NCBI GenBank assembly: GCA_963975425.1 | Contig: CAXBGS010000005.1 | Coordinates: forward strand, 446,282 to 510,281 | Length of the DNA: 64,000 nt | DNA from: CAXBGS01 sp963975425 | GTDB taxonomy: Bacteria > Planctomycetota > Planctomycetia > Pirellulales > Pirellulaceae | Direction: 5' to 3' | Shown here: positions 57,382-63,720 of the stretch, in pieces | Layout: the number at the start of each line of letters is the position of its first letter | How positions within the stretch are numbered: position 1 is the first letter of the stretch | Made by a program: the position numbers and the translations under genes | The notes under the pieces: generated by a model | Seen by the model: only the letters and a program-made list of their open reading frames with translations | Told to the model about the DNA's origin: nothing | Database searches by the model: none

Positions 57382-57585
57382 CGGGTGTTTGCCGAGAACG
57401 GCGCGTGGTGTTTGGTAACGAAGTCTTAGTCGTGGTTGTTCGTTGAGCTTGTGTTGTGCCTTTCGAACGTCCGTGTGACTCATCAGGCCAACGACGGCCA
57501 ATCCGTCAAAGTCCGAGGCGGCTGCGGTTGACGGGAAGCTGCAGGAAAGAACAACCGATGCGATCACACATAGCCGGCGTTTCAT
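57361..57585 (-). CDS. Small exported protein
   Basis: A 74-residue protein with a signal peptide (MKRRLCVIASVVLSCSF, cleavage after STAAA) and a short mature part. No family. The stop falls at the repeated 25-base element next to attC-like site 3. It may be a truncated version of something longer. Confidence 0.5.
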   Translation of the reverse strand: MKRRLCVIASVVLSCSFPSTAAASDFDGLAVVGLMSHTDVRKAQHKLNEQPRLRLRYQTPRAVLGKHPKVAFRI

Positions 57586-57738
57586 TGCGGCACATCGAAA
57601 AGTGCGGACACGAATTGCTGATTTGATGCTGGCGCATTCATCTCAGCAACCAACTCGCGCGAATGCTCTACCGTGACTACGAGCCTAGGTCGGGTAGTCA
57701 GCAAGTTAGCAGATGAAGCATAAAGCCACAGACCTGCC

Positions 57739-57828
57739 CGATAACGCCACCGTTCACAGGGCCGCGACGACCGATTTTGATTTCAGAACCCATGCAGCCC
57801 GCGGCCCCGTGTGCAACGGATTGCTCGG
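57739..57828 (-). repeat. attC-like site 4
   Basis: Left box CGATAAC, arm CCGTTCACAGGGCCGCG; right arm reads as the complement of CCGTTGCACACGGGGCCGCG, with extra bases only on that side. The right outer box is degenerate (TTGCTCG). Confidence 0.7.
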
Positions 57829-57833
57829 CGTTT

Positions 57834-58616
57834 CTAATTGCCAACGTGCACCCTCGCGGACGTGCCCAACTGGTCACATTGCACTTCGATGATGTCCCCG
57901 ACCGCCACGCGCCAAAGCGGCAACGGAGAGCCAGTCAGGACGATTTGGCCGCGACGCAAACAGCGGCCGTATTTCTCGAGGTGTTCTGCGAGGCTGACGA
58001 CACTGGCCATCGGGCCGCCCTCAAGCTCACTTCCCGCTGCCGCACCCAGAAGCTCGCCGTTACGCAAGACTCGAACGATTGCAGATGACAGAGCTTCGGT
58101 GTTCTCAAGCGGCGTCGCCTCGACCGGAAGAACAACTCCGGCGTGAATCGCGTTGTTGGCAATCAATTCGGCAGCACGTTGATCGGGTGCTCCACGAAAG
58201 ACATAATTGTGAAGCTCGATGACGACGAAACCTGCCGCGAGGACCTCGGAATTTCGCTCTAACCACTGAGCGGACGGCACGTCGTCCGCCAGTCGTACTG
58301 CGAACTCACCTTCGATGGCTAATCCATCAAACCGCGTCGCCTGGAGTGTGCCACCAGACGCATGCATTTCAGACCGCCAAACGTGGCCAAAAACTGGACG
58401 GTCAAGACCGAGCTGGTTCTGCATGGTGCGACTGATGCAGCCGACCTTGTAGCCAGCCACCTGTTCGCCGCGCTGCTCGCGGAGCGAAGCTACACGAAAC
58501 TGCAGCTCGTAAGCCTGCTCAACAGTCAGGTGAACTGACGGTTTCGAAAAGGAGTTACCGGGGCGCTGCCGGTCGAAGTCCTTGAGCTGCTCGGCCGCAA
58601 GTTGATCCACATTCAT
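57834..58616 (-). CDS. 2-oxo-dienoate hydratase family protein (FAH superfamily)
   Basis: A 260-residue protein of the MhpD-like 2-keto-4-pentenoate hydratase group: YELQFRVASLREQRGEQVAG and YKVGCISRTMQNQLGLD, GEFAVRLADDVPS with the acidic metal ligand, VVIELHNYVFRG, and GQIVLTGSPLPLW near the C-terminus. Such enzymes add water to dienoates in aromatic degradation; some act as decarboxylases. The ATG at 58616 is 31 bases from the attC-like box. It is the only obvious metabolic enzyme in the array. Confidence 0.85.
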   Translation of the reverse strand: MNVDQLAAEQLKDFDRQRPGNSFSKPSVHLTVEQAYELQFRVASLREQRGEQVAGYKVGCISRTMQNQLGLDRPVFGHVWRSEMHASGGTLQATRFDGLAIEGEFAVRLADDVPSAQWLERNSEVLAAGFVVIELHNYVFRGAPDQRAAELIANNAIHAGVVLPVEATPLENTEALSSAIVRVLRNGELLGAAAGSELEGGPMASVVSLAEHLEKYGRCLRRGQIVLTGSPLPLWRVAVGDIIEVQCDQLGTSARVHVGN

Positions 58617-58647
58617 GCCAATAATCCATCGAGTCGCCGAACGACCG

Positions 58648-58726
58648 CGATAACCGCGTCGCGGGAGCTTCTTGTCCATTGCGAAGTCGTCCGACTCCGC
58701 GACTTCGGTTCATCGCATTGTTCGGC
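58648..58726 (-). repeat. attC-like site 5
   Basis: Left box CGATAAC, right box GTTCGGC, with ATGCGATG inside on the - strand as in other sites. An inner perfect stem CGAAGTCG/CGACTTCG forms the tip. Confidence 0.6.
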
Positions 58727-58731
58727 TATAG

Positions 58732-58824
58732 CTACTTGAGGTGTTTGTCGAAGAACTCGAACAGCTCACGCTGCCCATCCTCGCATTCCAGCACGTCGCG
58801 GGTTAATGCTCCGCCACTATACAA
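58732..58824 (-). pseudogene. C-terminal remnant of an alpha/beta hydrolase
   Basis: Thirty codons, LYSGGALTRDVLECEDGQRE then LFEFFDKHLK and a stop, matching the end of an esterase-like protein. A TGA closes the frame upstream and no start or catalytic part remains. It fills an entire 130-base cassette between two attC-like sites. Confidence 0.55.
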
Positions 58825-58855
58825 GTGTCAGTATCGGTGCATACGGACTTCGATC

Positions 58856-58941
58856 GGATAACATCCCGTATCAGCGGGCGGCACAAGTTGCGAGTCCATT
58901 TACAGAACCGCCTCCATCGACACTCCAATACATGCGATGGC
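58856..58941 (-). repeat. attC-like site 6
   Basis: Left box GGATAAC intact; right side CATGCGATGG is conserved but the outer box is degenerate (GCTCTGC). Inner arms pair partly. Confidence 0.55.
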
Positions 58942-59074
58942 TCTGCATCGAATTGGGTGCGGAATCGATCCTCAAGCTGCGGCTCATTCGATCGTAAATC
59001 GCAGTTGGCGGCAGGAGGTCCGAGCAATGAGCGTGCATCGACGATGCGGAGTTCTGACGTGCCATCTCGGCGTG

Positions 59075-59290
59075 CTATGTCGCTGCACCGGGTTGCGACT
59101 TACCAATCAGGCTGCAGGAAACTGGAATCGCAACCAATATGGGAACGACCTGCGCCATGGCAACAAGAAAGTTAGCAGGCCCATCAGTGATGGATTCAGC
59201 GATTTTGGGTAACGTGAACGATGCAAACGCAGCCAGTGCGAGAACAGCCGCGTTTGTTGCGACCAGTTTCTTACGTGAATCGTTGTTCAT
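59075..59290 (-). CDS. Small membrane protein
   Basis: 71 residues, two hydrophobic helices (VLALAAFASFTLP and FLVAMAQVVPILVAIPVSCS) and a short polar end. AAGGTG lies six bases upstream of the ATG at 59290. No family. Confidence 0.6.
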   Translation of the reverse strand: MNNDSRKKLVATNAAVLALAAFASFTLPKIAESITDGPANFLVAMAQVVPILVAIPVSCSLIGKSQPGAAT

Positions 59291-59355
59291 TAGGGGCACC
59301 TTATAAGCGAAGTCAACAGTTCCTGTCTTGCGGCCGCACATCGGAAGCTTTCAAC

Positions 59356-59449
59356 GCATAACGGTATGGACCAACGGGGCCGCGTGAAAGACTAACCACT
59401 TCAAAAAAGTGAATTTGCGGACTCCGTTGCAACCGCTGGTGCGCTACAC
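59356..59449 (-). repeat. attC-like site 7
   Basis: Left box GCATAAC; inner arms GGACCAACGGGGCCGC and the complement of GGTTGCAACGGAGTCCGC pair with extra bases on the right. The right outer box is degenerate (GCTACAC). Confidence 0.65.
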
Positions 59450-59451
59450 CT

Positions 59452-60033
59452 TCAATTGTCCGCCGCTCGCACAGCATCCCCTTGATGCCGCTGCCAAACG
59501 AGATCGTAAATATTGTCCACGGTAGGTGGTCCGTGTGGAGACCATTCTATCCGATACGTTTCCGGATTGCCTGTGTCGATAGTATGTCGGTACGATCCCA
59601 TTCGCAGGTTGCCGTGCAACACAACGTCGAGACCGTCTTCAGTGAACGCGAGGCTTTCGATTCGTGAGCCCAATGGCGCATGGTAATGGTTGCTGCCATG
59701 GCCTGACCCAAAGGTGTACAGAGCAATTCCATCGCCGGTTATGTCACCATCACTAATGGCCGCACGTTCGATTTGAGCCACACGGGATTCCCCATCGAAC
59801 ACCACGCCGGAAATCTGGTGCGCCGCCTCGCTGATCCGTGACTTGCCGAACGAATCGCCAAAGACGGCCACAAGACTAGAAATCGGTAGCGTGTCGCCTC
59901 GCGAAACAGCGTCGTTGTACAACTCTAGTGCCGTCGCACGCCGGTCTTCACGCCTATGACTCCACGCAGCAAAACAAAGTCCGCACAGAAGCGGAATAAC
60001 AAAAACCAGTGTGCGTAAAGAGTGTCGCTTCAT
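59452..60033 (-). CDS. Single-pass membrane/exported protein
   Basis: A 193-residue protein: N-terminal hydrophobic helix (LVFVIPLLCGLCFAAW), then a soluble domain with DGDITGDGIALYTFGSGHG, an EF-hand-like acidic turn. It starts one base after the stop of the preceding small gene (TGATATG), so the two are translated as a pair. Its stop is two bases from attC-like site 7. Function unknown. Confidence 0.75.
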   Translation of the reverse strand: MKRHSLRTLVFVIPLLCGLCFAAWSHRREDRRATALELYNDAVSRGDTLPISSLVAVFGDSFGKSRISEAAHQISGVVFDGESRVAQIERAAISDGDITGDGIALYTFGSGHGSNHYHAPLGSRIESLAFTEDGLDVVLHGNLRMGSYRHTIDTGNPETYRIEWSPHGPPTVDNIYDLVWQRHQGDAVRAADN

Positions 60034-60034
60034 A

Positions 60035-60262
60035 TCAAGATTGGCGTAACGCCAATGCTCGTCCAGTCACGCGAGTAAACCTAATTTCAAATTGCGGCAA
60101 CCAACGCGACATGGGCGCAACATATTGCCATCCGGCGATTTGCGCTGGAGTACGGCCCCATGCTAATCGCCACGCATGGCTAAATGATACAGATTCAGTC
60201 CGCAACATCCAAACCATTCGCCACAAGTCACCAAGAATGCGTTCATAGAAGTAGTGGCCCAA
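60035..60262 (-). CDS. Small Trp/Arg-rich protein
   Basis: 75 residues from a TTG at 60262, the first usable start; the frame is open further upstream (PYEFTIFGIVFLRLGG) without one. Rich in Trp, Arg and Tyr (RILGDLWRMVWMLRTESVSF). Coupled to the following gene by a one-base gap. Possibly a 5'-truncated gene. Confidence 0.5.
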   Translation of the reverse strand: MGHYFYERILGDLWRMVWMLRTESVSFSHAWRLAWGRTPAQIAGWQYVAPMSRWLPQFEIRFTRVTGRALALRQS

Positions 60263-60368
60263 GCCCCCAAGTCGTAGGAATACGATTCCGAAGATCGTGA
60301 ATTCATACGGTGTACGTATTGCGTGATCGTGCGTGATTCACCTTGCGTCAAAGGCCAACATCAGATTT

Positions 60369-60719
60369 TTAGGAGTCCTCGAGAAATGGCATGAACAACG
60401 GAATCTGTCGACCATCGTCTAGAAAAAGTGTTCCCGATGGCTCGCCGCCAGGAGTAATCGACAGTAGGGCCATCGTCGCGTTCTGCTTTGACCCTTTAAC
60501 CGCGAATGCATGCCCCAAGCCTTCGTTCTTTTGCACAGTGACATCTTCGATTTCGCCGAGCTCTGCCTTTGCGGCGTACGAATCAGCGAGTGATTTTTTC
60601 GCAAAGTCCAATGGTGAAAAGACGGGGTCCGGCTCAGAGGTGCACCCGCCGGACACACACAATAGAGCGGCGATGCAGAATGCAGCGACCATCGGACAAA
60701 TGCGGTTCAAGTCGGGCAT
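60369..60719 (-). CDS. Putative lipoprotein
   Basis: A 116-residue protein with a signal peptide ending in VSGGCTSEP, a lipobox-like site near residue 26. The mature part is a small alpha/beta domain (FAKKSLADSYAAKAELGEIE and FLDDGRQIPLFMPFLEDS). No family. No attC-like site was found right after its stop, so it may share a cassette with the next two genes. Confidence 0.7.
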   Translation of the reverse strand: MPDLNRICPMVAAFCIAALLCVSGGCTSEPDPVFSPLDFAKKSLADSYAAKAELGEIEDVTVQKNEGLGHAFAVKGSKQNATMALLSITPGGEPSGTLFLDDGRQIPLFMPFLEDS

Positions 60720-60790
60720 CGAGAATAACCTTCGTCGTAGAGTGGTTGAATCGTATAGAGGGGAGGAGGAATCCAGATTGGTTCATTTTC

Positions 60791-60882
60791 GGATAACGCT
60801 GCGGATCACCGGGAGACGGGACGGTTGGTGTTCCATTTGTGTAAGCTTGCAAGCCCGGCTCCGTTGCATGCGATGGTTACCC
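60791..60882 (-). repeat. attC-like site 8
   Basis: Left box GGATAAC; right end GCATGCGATGGTTACCC. Arms CACCGGGAGACGGG and the complement of CAACGGAGCCGGG pair with displaced bases. Confidence 0.75.
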
Positions 60883-61743
60883 CAGATTTGAGGTCGCCCG
60901 ATCTAACGCCGCCATAGCAGACTCGATGTTCGCAATGTTACGCTTGGCCATCGCTTGACCCGGTTGGTACTTGTTTGCCACCGTCGCACTCAATAGGCCA
61001 TTCCAGTGTTTAAATGCGTCATCAAGGCGGTCAGTTATGGTCGCATCGTCGTGCAGAGGATCAAGGTGAGAGGTGGAAGTCCCCAGTTTAAGCAAGGTCT
61101 CGGCAACACCGAATGCCTCAGAGTCAATTGATCCGAAGATGGGATGGCGAAACGTAGGTAAAACGAAGTTGATGTCGTACCCCGCGTCAACCAATGCGTT
61201 TGCAATCTTCGTACCGTCCCGTGGATTGGAAGATGAGCAATACAGTCGGCAAAACATGCCGTCTATGTCTTCGCGATTGTTCGCAGGGCCAAATTTCGTG
61301 AAAAGATTGTCTATCGAAAAATAGAGCTCGGTCGTGTTGCTGTATTCTGGATCATTGAGTCGAAACCCTTCTTCGACGTAGCCCCAAAAGAGAAGGCGTC
61401 CATGATTCATGGGCGAACAATCAAGCACCAAGAACGACTCTGAATCGTCAAGTTCAGCAATCGAGACAAACTGATCTGGCAATCCGGAATCGGAACGCTG
61501 CCGCTCGCACGTGTCCGCAAGGTCGCCATCGGCAATTGCCAAGAAGCGTTGGACTTTAGTCGGCGAACCCGGGAAAGGGAGATAGGCGGGTGACGGCGAT
61601 CCACCGTTATGATGACGCAGGAAATCAGCGTAAGGCTCAGGGAATGTTAGTTCGAGTTCTGCTGCGCAAGCTAAAATGTCGGAGTCGGCGAGTGGCTTCC
61701 CGGACCGCCGGAATTTTACGTCGTAGCTGTCGATTATCTTCAT
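60877..61743 (-). CDS. SMI1/KNR4 (SUKH) family protein with ankyrin-like tail
   Basis: A 288-residue cytoplasmic protein. Residues 1-150 match the SUKH fold: LADSDILACAAELELTFPEP, YADFLRHHNGG, and FLVLDCSPMNHGRLLFWGYV. SUKH proteins often act as immunity proteins against polymorphic or contact-dependent toxins. A second part (NALVDAGYDINFVLP, GVAETLLKLGTSTSHLD) resembles ankyrin-type repeats. The ATG at 61743 is preferred over a TTG at 61764. Its TAA stop is formed by the attC-like box GGGTAAC. No toxin gene lies beside it. Confidence 0.82.
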   Translation of the reverse strand: MKIIDSYDVKFRRSGKPLADSDILACAAELELTFPEPYADFLRHHNGGSPSPAYLPFPGSPTKVQRFLAIADGDLADTCERQRSDSGLPDQFVSIAELDDSESFLVLDCSPMNHGRLLFWGYVEEGFRLNDPEYSNTTELYFSIDNLFTKFGPANNREDIDGMFCRLYCSSSNPRDGTKIANALVDAGYDINFVLPTFRHPIFGSIDSEAFGVAETLLKLGTSTSHLDPLHDDATITDRLDDAFKHWNGLLSATVANKYQPGQAMAKRNIANIESAMAALDRATSNLG

Positions 61744-61771
61744 GGTGTCGAAAAGTGACGGCAATTCAGTG

Positions 61772-61859
61772 GGCGAACGGTAGCGTTATGCGGGCGGGCG
61801 CGTTGGATTAACCATCTCAAACGCAATCTCGCCCGCTCCGTATCAACGCATGGTTATCC
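61772..61859 (-). repeat. attC-like site 9
   Basis: Left box GGCGAAC; arms GCGTTATGCGGGCGGGCG and the complement of GCGTTGATACGGAGCGGGCG pair with an extra G and an extra A on the right. Right box CGCATGGTTATCC. Arms identical to site 12. Confidence 0.85.
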
Positions 61860-62111
61860 GCCGATTTCCTGGCCGGTCGGAACCAACGATCGGATTGCCT
61901 CTGGAGCCAAGTCCGCACCATTGGGCCAGCAGATCGTTTTGCATACCGGATCGAGCGCGAACTGCGCGAAGACAGTTGGGTTAAGAAGCGGCTCGAACAT
62001 TGGACCACTCAGCAGCGGAAGAAGGTCAACCGTCGCGTCGCATCCGTCGCTAAAACGAACAGAGAGAGAGGTTGGACCAGCAAGTTCAGCGTTAAGAATG
62101 TGCAGTATCAT
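61854..62111 (-). CDS. DUF2442 protein
   Basis: An 85-residue DUF2442 protein (LSVRFSDGCDATVDLLPLLS, then ICWPNGADLAPEAIRS). DUF2442 genes commonly pair with DUF4160, as here, in what looks like a toxin-antitoxin-type module; this role is not established. Starts at the ATG at 62111 or an overlapping TTG at 62120, at the end of the DUF4160 gene. The TAA stop lies inside the attC-like box. Confidence 0.85.
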   Translation of the reverse strand: MILHILNAELAGPTSLSVRFSDGCDATVDLLPLLSGPMFEPLLNPTVFAQFALDPVCKTICWPNGADLAPEAIRSLVPTGQEIGG

Positions 62112-62116
62112 GATCG

Positions 62117-62377
62117 TCAATCCAGCGGTTCGATTGGCAGTAATGGTTGCTGTGCCTCAGCAAGAGCCCAGTCCGCAAACAGGGCGTCGCGGTGAAGCTC
62201 GCACCATTCGCCAACAAGTTTTGCGGCACGGCGAGGCAACCTACCCTCCAGTATAGCACCTGTGCGAATTTCGACGATTGCTTCGGAATCGCCGTAGATC
62301 GCGTGAAAGTGCGGCGGATTGTGGTCGCGATAGTAGATGTAGACGGCGATGCCGTAAAATTCGGATATACGTGGCAT
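62117..62377 (-). CDS. DUF4160 protein
   Basis: An 86-residue DUF4160 protein: PRISEFYGIAVYIYYRDHNP, PHFHAIYGD, and RRAAKLVGEWCELHRDAL. The conserved PPHFH stretch is the family hallmark. It is paired with DUF2442, which overlaps or nearly abuts its stop. It begins 31 bases after the attC-like box. Function of the family is not known; a toxin role is suspected from its pairing. Confidence 0.87.
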   Translation of the reverse strand: MPRISEFYGIAVYIYYRDHNPPHFHAIYGDSEAIVEIRTGAILEGRLPRRAAKLVGEWCELHRDALFADWALAEAQQPLLPIEPLD

Positions 62378-62408
62378 CGCAGCAGCCTACCACACACCTC
62401 CTACTACC

Positions 62409-62499
62409 GGATAACGGCCCGCGTCACCGGGGCCCGTGAGTTGAGCATCCATTCGTGAAATCTGACCAACGGGCCTCCGCGTGCACGCGATGGTTATCC
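62409..62499 (-). repeat. attC-like site 10
   Basis: GGATAAC and GTTATCC ends, arms CGCGTCACCGGGGCCCGT and the complement of CGCGTGCACGCGGAGGCCCG, with three extra bases on the right. Confidence 0.85.
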
Positions 62500-62901
62500 G
62501 ATTGCCTTGGTCCGGAAAAACGCGTTGCCAATAAGGTAGGCGAATGCAAGCACAGCATACACCATCGCCGACCAAATCGGGGCAATGAACAAGCCAGTGA
62601 ATGGAGCGAAATTGCGACCGACGTCTGACGACCAGCGTCGCATTGCATCCTTTGCCTCGGGTGTCATTTCTGAATCGTCGAATACTCCGTCACCGTTCAG
62701 ATCAAATGAATACATGTCAGCCTCGATTGCGGCTTCAATGAATGGCAGCGACAAGAGCAGCAAGCCGTAGCAAGCGATACACGCGAGTATGAATACGAGA
62801 GGCTCTGACCCCCGTCTCAAAAGGTGGCGTCGAAACAGATAGGCAATTGCCGGAGCCGCGACGGACAAGTATGCCAGCATGTCTCCTGTTGTCGGCATCA
62901 T
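62494..62901 (-). CDS. Membrane protein with one EF-hand
   Basis: A 135-residue protein with four hydrophobic segments (about 10-25, 37-55, 100-112, 116-128) and one calcium-binding loop DLNGDGVFDDSE between helices two and three, probably outside. The ATG at 62901 is only ten bases from the attC-like box, and the TAA stop is formed by the GGATAAC box of the next site. Function unknown. Confidence 0.75.
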   Translation of the reverse strand: MMPTTGDMLAYLSVAAPAIAYLFRRHLLRRGSEPLVFILACIACYGLLLLSLPFIEAAIEADMYSFDLNGDGVFDDSEMTPEAKDAMRRWSSDVGRNFAPFTGLFIAPIWSAMVYAVLAFAYLIGNAFFRTKAIG

Positions 62902-62911
62902 CGATCAGTAC

Positions 62912-63002
62912 GGATAACGTCTGCGATGTGCGGGGGTCGGCAGCTTGGTGACCACTTGAGAACGGCGACCACCGACGCTCCGTCACCATCGCATGGTTAT
63001 CC
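62912..63002 (-). repeat. attC-like site 11
   Basis: GGATAAC and GTTATCC ends; arms GCGATGTGCGGGGGTCGG and the complement of GCGATGGTGACGGAGCGTCG, with G, A, A extra on the right. Confidence 0.87.
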
Positions 63003-63095
63003 GAGATTTCGATGGCAGCCCAAGCAAAACGGCTGCAATTGCCGCATGAAATGGACATGGTACAATGGTTTGTAAGGCAAACCCGGAGGATACAA

Positions 63096-63311
63096 ATGGT
63101 ACAGGTAGTGGCTACAGCCGATCAAGCCAAACTGCTAGCGCAATCAGGTGAATGCGTGGAATTCGTCGATGCGAATGGCAAGCGGCTTGGGACGATATTG
63201 CGTCCCCCTAGCGATGAAGACATCCGAATCGCAAAAGATCGCATCGCTGGTGACGGTAAGCGATACACGACAGAGGAAGTTGTGTCGCGCCTCCGATCGC
63301 TGGGGCAGTAG
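63096..63311 (+). CDS. Antitoxin-like protein of a RelE/ParE-type module
   Basis: A 71-residue acidic protein (MVQVVATADQAKLLAQSGEC, LGTILRPPSDEDIRIAKDRI). GGAGG six bases before the ATG is the best ribosome-binding site of the region. The stop overlaps the toxin start by one base (TAGTGG). The small acidic first gene and coupled basic second gene is the usual type II toxin-antitoxin order. It reads opposite to the other cassette genes. Confidence 0.82.
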   Translation: MVQVVATADQAKLLAQSGECVEFVDANGKRLGTILRPPSDEDIRIAKDRIAGDGKRYTTEEVVSRLRSLGQ

Positions 63312-63565
63312 TGGAGTACAAGGTCGAATGGGAAGAGAACGCGACGAGCGAAGTTGCGGCGGAGTTTGCGGCGAGCAATGACAAGGTCGCCATTATCGAT
63401 GCGACACATCAAATAGACAGAGCGCTGGAATCCGATCCAATCGAACATGGCGTGCCTCTTAATGAGGGAATGTTCTACATAGATCGTCCGCCACTACGGG
63501 CGATCTATTCGATCAATACGCAGGCACGACGCGTCGATGTTGGACGTATCCGCAGAATAACGTAG
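63311..63565 (+). CDS. RelE/ParE-family toxin
   Basis: An 84-residue protein from the GTG at 63311: YKVEWEENATSEVAAEFAAS, a DPIEHGVPLNEGMFYIDRPP segment and RAIYSINTQARRVDVGRIRR. The alternating helix/sheet and the Arg-rich last strand are typical of RelE/ParE toxins, which cleave mRNA on the ribosome or block gyrase. Translational coupling to the antitoxin supports this. Confidence 0.82.
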   Translation: MEYKVEWEENATSEVAAEFAASNDKVAIIDATHQIDRALESDPIEHGVPLNEGMFYIDRPPLRAIYSINTQARRVDVGRIRRIT

Positions 63566-63574
63566 CGCTCAGCC

Positions 63575-63663
63575 GGATAACGGTAGCGTTATGCGGGCGG
63601 GCGCATTTGATTAACCATTGCCATACGTCAACTCGCCCGCTCCGTATCAACGCATGGTTATCG
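63575..63663 (-). repeat. attC-like site 12
   Basis: GGATAAC and GTTATCG ends; arms the same as site 9 with only the tip differing. It follows the toxin stop by ten bases, although the toxin reads toward it from the other side. Confidence 0.87.
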
Positions 63664-63720
63664 CAACCTGCATTGTCAGCGCATCACGAATGCTGACGTG
63701 AGCACATCCTACCGCACGGG

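Noticed and set aside
60290..60368. Further attC-like site after the lipoprotein gene
   Set aside because: There are direct GCGTGAT repeats but no AAC/GTT end boxes and no pairing arms.
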